Positions 26,810 through 35,148 of a DNA stretch of 64,000 bases are shown one piece after another. The notes below the pieces were generated by a model that was not told where the DNA came from, ran no database searches, and saw nothing but the letters and a program-made list of their open reading frames with translations. Origin of the DNA: JAKVBK01 sp022447275 (GTDB taxonomy: Bacteria; Pseudomonadota; Alphaproteobacteria; Rhodobacterales; Rhodobacteraceae); assembly GCA_047125605.1 (NCBI GenBank), contig CP138932.1, positions 2,046,001 to 2,110,000 on the forward strand, read 5' to 3'. Positions within the stretch are counted from its first letter, which is position 1, and each line of letters begins with the position of its first letter. Made by a program: the position numbers and the translations under genes.

Positions 26810-28060
26810 TTACTTCAGGAAGCCTTTTTCCTTTGCGGCCGCAATATAGGCAGCCTCGACATCGGCCAGCGCCTGCTCGGCACTTTCCTTGCCCTGCATG
26901 AAGTCTGCCAGTTCATTGCCCAACGCCGTATGCATCAGGCCCATGTAGGGCAGCATCGGGTAGGGAATGGTGCCGGCATTGGCAGCTGCAAAAACACCGA
27001 CGGCCGCCGGGGTGGGCTCGTAGCCATCAATCAGCCAAACGGCCTGCGTTGCCACATCGCCATCGGCCAGGATCGAGGGATCAATGGCCTTCTTCATCGC
27101 GAGGAACGTGGCTTCGGCATCCGCGTCAGACACATTCTTGGCAACGGTCCAACCATCCCACCACAGCGTGGAGGCCGGGATGCTGCCGCCGCCCACGGTC
27201 ATCGGGCCGGCAATAGCGAACCCATCGACAACTTCCTGCGGCACGCCTTCGGCAGTCACCAGCGTTGCTGCGCGCGATCCCCACATGTTCATGAGGGCCA
27301 CGTTGCCGGCCCGATACTCGGCATTCGTAGCGTTGGAATCATGTGTCAGGAAATCGGGGTTCATATACTCCGATAAGGCCTTCATCATGGTGAGGGCCTC
27401 AACGCCGGCAGGGCTGTTCACGCTGGGCTCGGCGGTGGCGGGCTTGAAGTGCTGGCCGCCATAGCCAAGGAACATGTTGTTGAACTCCTGCGCGAGGTTC
27501 CAACCCGCTGCATAGGCGCCGCCCACCGGATTTTGCATGATGCCCTTGTCGCGGATCATTTCCGCAGCAGCAAGCATTTCCTCATAGGTTGTCGGGGGCG
27601 CGACACCGATTTCTTCGAGAACATCGGCGCGATAGACCAGATGCTGTGCATTGGCCATGAAGGCCACGGCCATCACATTGCCATTGATCGTCACTAACTG
27701 GTTTGGCTTGAGCCCATCGCCATGCTTGGCAACCAGATCATCCAGCGGGCGGATCACATCCTCGTTCATCAACGCCACGATGGAAGAGTTCGCGATGATC
27801 GCAGAGGTATATTCAGCCGGGTCACCCTGCATGCCTGCAAGGTTGATCTTCTGGTGATCGGCCGTGAGGTTGGTCGAGACCTCCACATCGCCGCCCGCAC
27901 AAGACATTGCCCCCGCACCAACTGTCTGGATGGCGGGGAACTCATTGCCCACGACCGACACTTTGCCCGCGGTGGGGCATGCAGCACCATGGCCACCGGC
28001 AAAAGCAGCCGAGCCCAGCAGGGCCGCAGCACCCGCAAGTGCTAGTTTCTTCATATACAT
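26810..28060 (-). CDS. Sugar ABC importer binding protein (locus 1)
   Basis: 416 residues with a signal peptide (MYMKKLALAGAAALLGSAAFAGG) and a family 1 extracellular solute-binding fold: LAGMQGDPAEYTSAIIANSS, APPTTYEEMLAAAEMIRDKG, NPVGGAYAAGWNLAQEF and WWDGWTVAKNVSDADAE. Four Cys are visible, two early (ACPTAG, MSCAGG), which may form a disulfide. It captures a sugar or polyol in the periplasm. GGGAG lies six bases before the first ATG (28058-28060), so I keep that start over the second Met. Two small hairpins precede it and one strong hairpin follows. The ligand is unknown. Confidence 0.92.
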   Translation of the reverse strand: MYMKKLALAGAAALLGSAAFAGGHGAACPTAGKVSVVGNEFPAIQTVGAGAMSCAGGDVEVSTNLTADHQKINLAGMQGDPAEYTSAIIANSSIVALMNEDVIRPLDDLVAKHGDGLKPNQLVTINGNVMAVAFMANAQHLVYRADVLEEIGVAPPTTYEEMLAAAEMIRDKGIMQNPVGGAYAAGWNLAQEFNNMFLGYGGQHFKPATAEPSVNSPAGVEALTMMKALSEYMNPDFLTHDSNATNAEYRAGNVALMNMWGSRAATLVTAEGVPQEVVDGFAIAGPMTVGGGSIPASTLWWDGWTVAKNVSDADAEATFLAMKKAIDPSILADGDVATQAVWLIDGYEPTPAAVGVFAAANAGTIPYPMLPYMGLMHTALGNELADFMQGKESAEQALADVEAAYIAAAKEKGFLK

Positions 28061-28083
28061 GACGTTCTCCCTGTTTTGTTGAT

Positions 28084-28122
28084 GTCGGCATGTGCCGACC
28101 AGTTCATGTCGGCTTTTGCCGA
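28084..28122 (-). promoter_or_regulatory. Two tandem small hairpins before the locus 1 binding-protein gene
   Basis: GTCGGCA-TG-TGCCGAC at 28084-28099 is a perfect 7-base inverted repeat, and TCGGC-TTTT-GCCGA at 28109-28122 a second one 9 bases away. The two share the ATGTCGGC sequence and look duplicated. They end 24 bases before the binding-protein start, between it and the ATPase gene. They could protect the downstream message after cleavage, or be operator half-sites. Confidence 0.5.
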
Positions 28123-28156
28123 TCAGATTTCTCCCTTGGAGGAATTACCTTTGCGT

Positions 28157-29209
28157 TTACCGGTCCCGTCGCGCCCCCGTATCTGCATCAAAGAGGTGAC
28201 AGATCGCAGCCGGAACCGAGATCGACACCGGGTCGTCAATCTCGGCCCGGAAATCCTTGTGCGCCTTCACGGATACCAAAGCGCCTCCCATGCGGATCGT
28301 CACCATTGTGGCGTCGCCCAGTAACTCCATGGAATAGACCGGCGCGTTGATCTGCCCGCCCGACTCCACAACCTGCGCATCCTCTGCCCGAAACCCAAGC
28401 GTTACAGGCCCAGGCCCAGACCCAGACAAGCCCGGGATCGACATGCCTTCGGTTGTGAAGGTGCCATCCTGAAGCGTGCCGTCCACGAGGTTCATGGCCG
28501 GCGATCCGATGAACCCTGCCACAAAGGTGTTGGCGGGCGTGTCATAGATTTCTGTCGGGCTGCCCACCTGCTGCACGACGCCGGCCTGCATGACAACCAC
28601 CCGGTCAGCGAGGGTCATCGCTTCAATCTGATCATGGGTCACGTAGATCGTGGTGACCTGCAACTCATGGCTCAGGTTCTTGATCTGGGCGCGGGTCGAT
28701 ACGCGCAGCTTCGCATCGAGGTTTGAGAGCGGCTCATCCATGAGGAAAACGTTGGGCTCGCGTACAATCGCACGGGCCAACGCAACCCGCTGCCGCTGCC
28801 CACCCGACAGTTCAGCAGGCTTGCGGTGCAAGAAAGGCTCAAGCTCAACCATGCCAGCCGCCCGCATGACCCGCTCATCATGCGTGGCTGGGTCAACCTT
28901 GCGAACTTTCAGGGGAAACCGAATGTTCTCGTAGACATTCATATTCGGGTAGAGCCCGTAGGACTGGAACACCATGGCGATGTCCCTGTCCTTCGGCTCA
29001 AGGTCATTGACCACCTTGCCATCAATCTCGATCGCGCCGTCGGTCACATCCTCAAGGCCTGCGATCATGCGCATAGTTGTGGTCTTGCCGCAGCCCGATG
29101 GCCCCAACAGCACAAGGAACTCACGATCCGCAATCGTCAGGTTGAAATCGTCCACACCAACGAAACTTCCCCACCGCTTGGAGACGTTGCTCAATCGGAT
29201 CTCAGCCAT
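28157..29209 (-). CDS. Sugar ABC importer ATPase, UgpC/MsmK type (locus 1)
   Basis: 350 residues. GPSGCGKTTTMRMIAG (Walker A), MVFQSYGLYPNMNV (Q loop), LSGGQRQRVALARAI (signature), VFLMDEPLSNLDAKLR (Walker B) and YVTHDQIEAM (H loop) are all intact. A C-terminal OB-like regulatory domain (from about residue 240; VTLGFRAEDAQV) is typical of the carbohydrate CUT1 ATPases. It is the first gene of the locus 1 operon, with the binding protein 96 bases downstream. The start ATG at 29207-29209 follows GCAGGGAGAGCAC. It is divergent from the SnoaL-like gene. Confidence 0.94.
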   Translation of the reverse strand: MAEIRLSNVSKRWGSFVGVDDFNLTIADREFLVLLGPSGCGKTTTMRMIAGLEDVTDGAIEIDGKVVNDLEPKDRDIAMVFQSYGLYPNMNVYENIRFPLKVRKVDPATHDERVMRAAGMVELEPFLHRKPAELSGGQRQRVALARAIVREPNVFLMDEPLSNLDAKLRVSTRAQIKNLSHELQVTTIYVTHDQIEAMTLADRVVVMQAGVVQQVGSPTEIYDTPANTFVAGFIGSPAMNLVDGTLQDGTFTTEGMSIPGLSGSGPGPVTLGFRAEDAQVVESGGQINAPVYSMELLGDATMVTIRMGGALVSVKAHKDFRAEIDDPVSISVPAAICHLFDADTGARRDR

Positions 29210-29255
29210 GTGCTCTCCCTGCAGGGTCAGATGCTCTGCGCCATGCCAAAGATAT

Positions 29256-29270
29256 TGGACTTAGCGTCCA
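29256..29270. promoter_or_regulatory. Inverted repeat in the divergent gap of locus 1, possible operator
   Basis: TGGAC-TTAGC-GTCCA is a perfect 5-base inverted repeat with a 5-base spacer, placed 46 bases before the ATPase start and 81 before the SnoaL-like start. On the minus strand a TTGCCA stands just upstream of it and CAATAT overlaps it, so a repressor could act here. No regulator gene for locus 1 is adjacent. Tentative. Confidence 0.3.
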
Positions 29271-29351
29271 CAACTTGGCAAGCTCTTTTTGCAAGCGTAT
29301 GCATTGATGCCGAAATATCGCCCAAGAGCCGCGAAATATGGAGGATTACAG

Positions 29352-30350
29352 ATGACAAACCTACAAGCGGCAAAAGAAGTTGTGCAGCGTTTCCAGACGT
29401 CTATCGCAGCGGACTCGGCCCAACCCGAGGAAACGATGGCCCGGTTTTGCACGTCAGACATGATTTGGCGCGGCTATCACCCTTTCGGACTTCTGGACGC
29501 AGACACCGCCGCACAACGATTCTGGGCCCCCCTGCGCGACAGCTTCACATATCTGCAAATACGTGAGGACGTGTTTTTTGCCGGCGACAATGAAATCGAT
29601 GGTTACGCAAGCCAATGGGTCGTCTCGATGGGCCACTTCATGGGCTTGTTCGACGCACCGTGGCTTGGCATCCCGCCCACAGGTAAAATGGCGTTCCTGC
29701 GGTACTGCGCCTTCTACCGGGTGGAGGGCGGGCGCATCCACGAAACCACCCTGTTTTTCGACATCCCCCAAGTGATGGTTCAGGCGGGCTTGACCCCCTT
29801 CCCCGTTCAAACAGGCGCCCAGTTGGTGCAGCCCGGCCCGCTGACACATGACGGGCTGTTGCACTCCCCCCAGCCTGCTGACGAAACCACCAAAACTCTG
29901 AAACTGGTCAATGCCATGTGCACCGATCTGGGCACTTGGCAAAGCGCGCTTCCCCTGCAAGACGAACTGCGCAGAACATGGGCAGAAGACATGATCTGGT
30001 GGGGGCCAACGGGGATCGGGGCAAGCTACACCATCCCGCGCTACGCAGAGCAACACTCAGGGCCGTTCCGAGCGGCCTTCACCGACCGCAGCCCAACAAA
30101 TCACATCGCCCGACTGGCGGAAGGCGCCTACGCAGGCTTTTTCGGCTGGCCAAACTTCACCGCCCGCCACACCGGTGGCTTCATGGGCATGCCCGGCTCT
30201 GACCAAATTGGCGAGTTCAGGGTGATCGATATCTACCGCCGAGAGGGGGACAAACTGGCAGAAAATTGGGTCTTTATAGATCTTCTGCACTTCTGGTGCA
30301 CACAAGGGGTCGACATCCTTGCCCGCACCACTGGGATCGCAACGCGCTAG
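29352..30350 (+). CDS. Protein with two tandem SnoaL/NTF2-like domains
   Basis: 332 residues. Two repeats of the same alpha+beta cone fold: in the first, CTSDMIWRGYHPFGLLD, DEIDGYASQWVVSMGHFMG and GRIHETTLFFDIPQVM; in the second, WAEDMIWWGPTGIGAS, FTARHTGGFMGMPGS and GDKLAENWVFIDLLHFW. These are typical of SnoaL-like ester cyclase/hydratase proteins, which may be enzymes or ligand-binding proteins. The ATG at 29352 has GGAGG seven bases upstream. It is divergent from the locus 1 transporter, so it probably handles the imported compound, perhaps as a mutarotase- or dehydratase-like enzyme, but no reaction is known. No signal peptide. Confidence 0.78.
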   Translation: MTNLQAAKEVVQRFQTSIAADSAQPEETMARFCTSDMIWRGYHPFGLLDADTAAQRFWAPLRDSFTYLQIREDVFFAGDNEIDGYASQWVVSMGHFMGLFDAPWLGIPPTGKMAFLRYCAFYRVEGGRIHETTLFFDIPQVMVQAGLTPFPVQTGAQLVQPGPLTHDGLLHSPQPADETTKTLKLVNAMCTDLGTWQSALPLQDELRRTWAEDMIWWGPTGIGASYTIPRYAEQHSGPFRAAFTDRSPTNHIARLAEGAYAGFFGWPNFTARHTGGFMGMPGSDQIGEFRVIDIYRREGDKLAENWVFIDLLHFWCTQGVDILARTTGIATR

Positions 30351-30390
30351 GCAAGCGTGCTTTGCCTACACCAAAGCCAACACGGCCCCT

Positions 30391-30446
30391 CTTTGTCTTG
30401 AAAATACTCCCGCCGGAGGCGGCCCGGGCCCGCGAGGGCCCGATAT
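30391..30446 (+). repeat. Dispersed repeat copy (locus C)
   Basis: The core CTTTGTCTTGAAAATACTCC at 30391-30410 is identical to the copy at 59977-59996. The G+C part follows: CGCCGGAGGCG and then GGGCCCGCGAGGGCCC, both self-complementary. It lies between the convergent SnoaL-like gene and the locus 2 ATPase gene, ending four bases before the latter's stop. Confidence 0.85.
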
Positions 30447-30450
30447 CCCC

Positions 30451-31491
30451 TCACCGAAGACGCTGCCCGCTTTCCGCGTCAAACAACATCGCCTTTTCCG
30501 CGTCGAAGCCGACGCCAACCATGTCACCTTCCCGTGCCCGGGTTTCTCCGCGTTCTTCCACCACGATTTTTTCACCGGTTGGGGCCACGAGGTGGGCATA
30601 AGAGACGCCACCAAGGGCTTCGGTCAGGTCCACGCGATGGGTGTCGCCCGCCGTCAGCACCATGTGCTCAGGGCGTGTGCCAACTTCCACTTCCCCGTCG
30701 ACGGGGCGGGCAAGGTCCGCCCCAAGCCCCGGGCAGGTGACGCGGGTTCCATCGCCTGTTCCAGCCATGAAATTCATCGCAGGTGAGCCTATGAAACCCG
30801 CCACAAAGCGATTGTCGGGATCCCGATACAGTTCCATCGGCGCGCCAACCTGCTCGATGTGGCCTGCCCGCAGCACAACGATCTTGTCCGCCAATGTCAT
30901 CGCTTCGACCTGATCATGGGTGACATAGATCATCGTCGCACCGATTTCCTGGTGCAGACGCGCGATCTCAACACGCATCTCCACACGCAGTTCCGCATCG
31001 AGGTTTGACAGCGGTTCATCGAACAGAAACACTTCCGGCCCACGCACAATGGCACGCCCGATCGCGACCCGCTGACGCTGGCCGCCGGACAGCGCCTTTG
31101 GCTTACGAGACAGCAACGGATCAAGCTTCAAAACTTTGGATGCCTCGGCCACTTTGGCCTCGATCTCAGATTTGGGGTGTCCGGTCATTTTCAGACCAAA
31201 CCCCATGTTTTCCGCAACAGTCATGTGCGGGTACAGCGCATAGGTCTGAAACACCATCGCCACCCCGCGGTCAGAGGGATCGAGCCGGGTGACATCGCGC
31301 GGCCCGATGGTGATCTCACCGTCTGTGGTTTCCTCAAGGCCCGCCACCATGCGCAGCAAGGTCGACTTGCCACAGCCAGACGGCCCGACAAAGACGCAGA
31401 ATTCTCCGTCTTCGATCTGGAGGTCCACCCCGTGGATCACCTGTGTTTCCCCGTAGCGCTTGATTACGCGCTTCAGCCCGACTCCCGACAT
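30451..31491 (-). CDS. Sugar ABC importer ATPase, UgpC/MsmX type (locus 2)
   Basis: 346 residues with the full set: GPSGCGKSTLLRMVAG, MVFQTYALYPHMTV, LSGGQRQRVAIGRAI, VFLFDEPLSNLDAELR and YVTHDQVEAM, plus a C-terminal TOBE-like domain (VEVGTRPEHMVL, VEERGETRAREGD). It should energise the galactoside importer encoded on the other strand 1 kb away. The ATG at 31489-31491, with GAGGAAG upstream, lies inside the end of the iclR-type gene (19-base overlap), so regulator and ATPase are cotranscribed and perhaps coupled. Being on a different transcript from its permeases, the ATPase level is set separately. Confidence 0.93.
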   Translation of the reverse strand: MSGVGLKRVIKRYGETQVIHGVDLQIEDGEFCVFVGPSGCGKSTLLRMVAGLEETTDGEITIGPRDVTRLDPSDRGVAMVFQTYALYPHMTVAENMGFGLKMTGHPKSEIEAKVAEASKVLKLDPLLSRKPKALSGGQRQRVAIGRAIVRGPEVFLFDEPLSNLDAELRVEMRVEIARLHQEIGATMIYVTHDQVEAMTLADKIVVLRAGHIEQVGAPMELYRDPDNRFVAGFIGSPAMNFMAGTGDGTRVTCPGLGADLARPVDGEVEVGTRPEHMVLTAGDTHRVDLTEALGGVSYAHLVAPTGEKIVVEERGETRAREGDMVGVGFDAEKAMLFDAESGQRLR

Positions 31492-32300
31492 GTGTCTTCC
31501 TCTCTTCGGGTCATCACAGCCTCCCCTCCCCGTTCGGGAAAGGCCCAATCCGCCGCGTCCTCGGCGATGGCCCTTGCTGTGGTTTTCAATGCGGGCAAGT
31601 GCCCCTCGAGCGTGGCCAGCGCCACGTGATCTTTGTGACCGGTCACGGACAATCCACCCAGCACACGCCCACCGGCGCTGAGAATGGGCACCGCCACGCA
31701 GATGATCCCCGGTTCATGTTCTTCGCGGTCATACCCGTGGCCACGCGCCGCAATTGCCACCAGTTCGGCACGCAGGCGCTCCGGCGTGTGCAGGGTCTGG
31801 TCTGTGAAGGCGTGAAAGCTTTGCTGCTGGATCAGCCTGTCCTGTTGGTCAACCGGCAAGAAGGCCAGCATTGTCTTACCGACGCCGGTGCAATAGGCGG
31901 GCCCAATCTTGCCGGCCTGGCTGAACATTTCGACGGGGGTCTCGGCAGAGCGTTTGTCCACATACAGCACCTGCGCCGTGTCCAGCTGCGCAAGATGAAT
32001 GGTTTGGCCGGTTTGTCGGGCGAGCGCATCCAGATGCGGGCGCGCAAGCGGTGCCAGGGACGCCGTAGACCATGCCCGGTGCGCCAATCGAACCAAACGC
32101 ACCCCAAGGGAATAGGCCCCCGTGTCAGCATCGTGGCGCAGCATGCCCTGATTCGTCAGGGTCTGTAGCAGGCGGTACAGGGTTGCCTTGGGCAATTCGG
32201 ATTCCGCCAGCAGATCGGAAAACCGGACCGGCCGGTCGCGCTCAGCGACCTTCTCAAGCACATCCAATGCCTTGCCAACGGTTCCGTCTGTGGCGGTCAT
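31473..32300 (-). CDS. IclR-family transcriptional regulator of the galactoside locus
   Basis: 275 residues: an N-terminal winged helix (about residues 5-70, VGKALDVLEKVAERDRPVRFSDLLAESELPKATLYRLLQTL) and a C-terminal effector domain (VLYVDKRSAETPVEMFS, GKIGPAYCTGVGKTMLAFL, GYDREEHEPGIICVAVPIL) as in IclR proteins. These act as repressors or activators that answer to small acids or sugars. It is divergent from the galactoside operon with 219 bases between, the classical position for local control. GGGAGG lies nine bases before the ATG at 32298-32300. A tail (about 20 residues) overlaps the start of the ATPase gene. A sugar acid such as 2-keto-3-deoxygalactonate is a plausible effector, by inference. 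Confidence 0.92.
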   Translation of the reverse strand: MTATDGTVGKALDVLEKVAERDRPVRFSDLLAESELPKATLYRLLQTLTNQGMLRHDADTGAYSLGVRLVRLAHRAWSTASLAPLARPHLDALARQTGQTIHLAQLDTAQVLYVDKRSAETPVEMFSQAGKIGPAYCTGVGKTMLAFLPVDQQDRLIQQQSFHAFTDQTLHTPERLRAELVAIAARGHGYDREEHEPGIICVAVPILSAGGRVLGGLSVTGHKDHVALATLEGHLPALKTTARAIAEDAADWAFPERGGEAVMTRREEDTCRESG

Positions 32301-32387
32301 GCCGCGTGTCCTCCCAAAGATTGCACAGAATTTAAATCCCGTGGTCGCGCTTTTGCCCGATCTTTTTGCCGAACTTACTTGTCGTTG

Positions 32388-32453
32388 TTGACAAGCCTAA
32401 TCGATTCGCGTTTGTATTTTCAATATGCAAAACCAAGTTTCAATAAATGAAAC
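32388..32453 (+). promoter_or_regulatory. Promoter and IclR-type operator of the galactoside operon
   Basis: TTGACA at 32388-32393 is a perfect -35 box; about 17-18 bases on lies TTTGTAT as a weak -10. Just downstream is GTTTCA-ATAAA-TGAAAC at 32437-32453, a perfect 6-base inverted repeat with a 5-base spacer, and a further TTTCAATATGCAAAA at 32418-32432. The stretch is much richer in A+T than its surroundings. Its place after the start of transcription suits repression. Not tested. Confidence 0.5.
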
Positions 32454-32519
32454 TAAATGCAAAGCGGGATGTCCCGCAATGACAGCCGGCCCACACCGGC
32501 ATCCAACTGGGAGGACAAC

Positions 32520-33779
32520 ATGAAAACCACCTTCAAAGCGTCTTTTGCAGCGCTGGCCGCAGCTGCCACCATGGCAGGCTCTAACGCCTCCGCCGAACTG
32601 ACCGGCGATCTTAAAATCTTCCTCGACACCTCCAACCCGGCGCCACGCGCCACCATGGAGGCAATGATCGGACGTTTCCAGGCCGAGCATCCTGATCTGA
32701 ACATCGAAACCACGGTGATTGACCGTGAGGCCTACAAAACCCAGATCCGCAACTTCCTGACCGCTGATGCGCCCGATGTTGCCACCTGGTACGCTGCAAA
32801 CCGGATGCGCCCCTACGTGGAAGCCGGTCTGTTCGAAGACGTCTCCGATCTCTGGATGGAGCCTGCGATCGCCGACAACCTGGGCTCCACCAAAGGCGCT
32901 ATGACCATCGACGGCAAGCAGTGGGGCGTGCCCTATACCTACTATCAGTGGGGCGTCTACTACCGGAAAGACATCTTCGGTGAGCTTGGCCTTTCCGAGC
33001 CGGCCACCTGGGAAGATGAGCTCGCGAACTGCGAAAAGATCGTCGCATCCGGCCGGGCCTGCTACACAATCGGCTCCAAGTTCCTTTGGACTGCGGGCGG
33101 CTGGTTTGACTACATCAACCTGCGCACCAACGGCTACGATTTCCACATGGATATGGCAGCCGGCAACGTTGCCTGGACCGATGATCGCGTGAAAGCCACT
33201 TTCGCCAACTGGCGTCAACTGATCGACATGGGCGGCTTCGTGGCCAACCACCAGACCTACAGCTGGCAAGAAGCGCTGCCCTTCATGGTCAACGGCGAGG
33301 CAGCTGCCTATCTGATGGGTAACTTCGCTGTGGCGCCGCTGCGCGAAGCCGGTCTGTCCGATGACCAGCTGGACTTCTACCAGTTCCCGGTCATCAACCC
33401 GGATGTGCCGCTGGCCGAAGACGCGCCCACCGACACATTCCACATCCCGGCAAATGCAGCCAACAAAGAAGCCGCACGCGAGTTCCTGCGCTTTGTGGTG
33501 TCCAGCAATGAGCAGACCGAGATCAACAATGGCTCTAACCTGGGTCAGCTGCCGATCAACGCATCCGCTTCGATCGACGACGACAAGTTCCTTGATCAGG
33601 GCTTTGCGATGCTGTCCTCCAACAGCCCCGGCGGCGTGGCGCAGTTCTTTGACCGCGACTTCCCCGCAGAGATGGCCGCAGAAGCCATGCAGGGCTTCCA
33701 GGAGTTCATGGTGTTCCCGGACAACCTCGATGACATTCTGAACCGTCTCGAGAAGGTGCGCGCGCGCGTCTATCAGTAA
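32520..33779 (+). CDS. Galactoside/sugar ABC importer binding protein (locus 2)
   Basis: 419 residues with a signal peptide (MKTTFKASFAALAAAATMAGSNASA) and the family 1 binding fold: GDLKIFLDTSNPAPRATMEAM, FLTADAPDVATWYAANRMRPYV, GVPYTYYQWGVYYRKDIFGELG, FMVNGEAAAYLMGNFAVAPL and an ending LDDILNRLEKVRARVYQ. It is rich in aromatic residues in the centre, as in sugar binders. The ATG at 32520 follows GGGAGGACAAC. It opens the operon that continues with permeases and galactosidases, so an oligosaccharide or glycoside with alpha- or beta-linked galactose is the likely ligand. Hairpins follow its stop. Confidence 0.93.
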   Translation: MKTTFKASFAALAAAATMAGSNASAELTGDLKIFLDTSNPAPRATMEAMIGRFQAEHPDLNIETTVIDREAYKTQIRNFLTADAPDVATWYAANRMRPYVEAGLFEDVSDLWMEPAIADNLGSTKGAMTIDGKQWGVPYTYYQWGVYYRKDIFGELGLSEPATWEDELANCEKIVASGRACYTIGSKFLWTAGGWFDYINLRTNGYDFHMDMAAGNVAWTDDRVKATFANWRQLIDMGGFVANHQTYSWQEALPFMVNGEAAAYLMGNFAVAPLREAGLSDDQLDFYQFPVINPDVPLAEDAPTDTFHIPANAANKEAAREFLRFVVSSNEQTEINNGSNLGQLPINASASIDDDKFLDQGFAMLSSNSPGGVAQFFDRDFPAEMAAEAMQGFQEFMVFPDNLDDILNRLEKVRARVYQ

Positions 33780-33791
33780 ACGCGGACAAAT

Positions 33792-33823
33792 GGTGAAGCG
33801 GCGCCACGCGACATCGCTTCGCC
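33792..33823 (+). terminator. Attenuator-like hairpin after the locus 2 binding-protein gene
   Basis: GGTGAAGCG at 33792-33800 pairs with CGCTTCGCC at 33815-33823 (one G-T pair) around a 14-base loop, 12 bases after the stop. The rest of the 221-base gap up to the permease gene holds further weaker hairpins and a direct repeat GTTGTGCAC at 33885 and 33906, spaced 21 bases. No T run, so partial termination or message protection is likelier than a full stop. Confidence 0.5.
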
Positions 33824-34000
33824 AAGCTCTGCGCAGCTGACACAAAGCCCGGGCGGGTGCCACGCCTGCCCTGGCTGCTCCGCTGTTGTGCACATGCGCC
33901 CCGCAGTTGTGCACGCGCCGCGGTCATCTGGCCTTACAGGCCGCCCAAGCAGGTGCTTTCAGGTCCTGCTTCATCCCTGAGACCTGACTAGGAGAGCGCG

Positions 34001-34918
34001 ATGGCTGTCACTGACACATCCCCGCCCGGACGCAGTTGGTACAAGCGCAATGAGATTGCCGTCACGCCGTGGCTGTTTCTGGCACCTGCAATTCTGTTTT
34101 TCCTCGTCTACGTGCTGGTGCCGATCTACCAGTCTTTTTCAATCTCGCTCTACAATTGGGACGGGCTTGGAGAGGCACGCTATGTCGGGCTTGAAAACTA
34201 CGTCGAACTGTTTGACGACAGCGCGTTCGAAGTCTCGCTTTGGAACAATCTGAAATGGCTGTTGCTATATCTGCTGGCCATTCCGGCAGGCTTGTTCATT
34301 GCGCTTTTCCTGAACCAAACGGTTGCCGGGATCCGCATGTACAAATCGCTGTTTTTCTTTCCATTCGTGATCAGCCAGGTGGTTGTGGGCTTGGTGTTCT
34401 CCTGGTTCTACCTGCCCAATGAGGGGCTGTTGAACAACATCGTCACCTTCTTTGGCTTTGATCCGATCAATGTACTGGGCGATCCAGCACTGGCCACCTA
34501 CGGGATCATCATTGCAGGCCTTTGGCCGCAGACGGCCTATTGCATGATCCTCTATTTGACGGGTCTGAACGCGGTTGATCCCGAACAGGTAGAGGCCGCA
34601 CGGCTGGATGGTGCGAAGGGCTGGAAGATGCTCTGGTATGTCATCATCCCGCAGCTCAAGCCGGCCACCTTTATCGCCTTTGTGGTGACGATCATTGGCG
34701 CGCTGCGCTCCTTCGATCTGATCTCGATTATGACCAATGGGGGGCCGTTTGGGCAAACCCGTGTGCTGAGCTTTTACATGTTTGAGAAGGCGCTGTCGGA
34801 ATACGGATTCCGCATGGGCTATGGGGCCGCGATTGCTGTTGTTCTGTTCCTGATCATGCTCTGCTTTATCGCCTACTTCCTGTTTTCGATGTGGCGCGAA
34901 GAAAAGGAGGGTCGGTGA
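34001..34918 (+). CDS. Sugar ABC importer permease, MalF type (locus 2)
   Basis: 305 residues, six helices. The start YKRNEIAVTPWLFLAPAILFFLVYVLVPIYQSFSISLYNWDG and the EAA loop DPEQVEAARLDGAKGWKMLWYVIIP (about residues 195-220) are diagnostic of CUT1 permeases. It forms the galactoside channel with the MalG-type protein 230 bases downstream. AGGAGAG lies before the ATG at 34001. The gap to the second permease holds a dispersed repeat, which is unusual for a permease pair. Confidence 0.94.
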   Translation: MAVTDTSPPGRSWYKRNEIAVTPWLFLAPAILFFLVYVLVPIYQSFSISLYNWDGLGEARYVGLENYVELFDDSAFEVSLWNNLKWLLLYLLAIPAGLFIALFLNQTVAGIRMYKSLFFFPFVISQVVVGLVFSWFYLPNEGLLNNIVTFFGFDPINVLGDPALATYGIIIAGLWPQTAYCMILYLTGLNAVDPEQVEAARLDGAKGWKMLWYVIIPQLKPATFIAFVVTIIGALRSFDLISIMTNGGPFGQTRVLSFYMFEKALSEYGFRMGYGAAIAVVLFLIMLCFIAYFLFSMWREEKEGR

Positions 34919-34950
34919 TGGCTGGCACAGTGTATCGCGCTGCGGCACCC

Positions 34951-34990
34951 GCCGCCTTCGGCGAGAGTATTTTTGCCAAGATGATGAGGG
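34951..34990 (-). repeat. Dispersed repeat copy inside the operon, between the two permease genes (locus D)
   Basis: On the plus strand GCCGCCTTCGGCGA is followed by GAGTATTTTTGCCAAGATGATGAGG; the reverse strand therefore reads CTTGGCAAAAATACTC then TCGCCGAAGGCGGC, the same core-then-hairpin order as other copies. The 230-base gap (34919-35148) has no gene; the rest is very G+C rich with short hairpins (GCGGCCCGCAGGGGCGCGGCC). The element would be transcribed within the operon. Confidence 0.7.
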
Positions 34991-35148
34991 CATGTGTGCC
35001 CTTGGATTGGGCGGTGATCACGCGAGACCCGCGGCCCGCAGGGGCGCGGCCGAGCGTGCTGTGCCCAACACCGGCAGGGCGGCGTTTCGCCGACCGAACG
35101 GGGGCGGGAGTGGCCCCAGCAGACCCAGTGAAGTGTGGAGGGTAGATC

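Noticed and set aside
32397..33914. 505-codon open frame on the minus strand
   Set aside because: It is antisense to the galactoside binding-protein gene, which has a signal peptide, ribosome site and family motifs; the minus frame has none.
33885..33914. Direct repeat GTTGTGCAC twice, 21 bases apart
   Set aside because: Two short copies in a G+C-rich gap are too little to call an operator; noted in the hairpin entry only.
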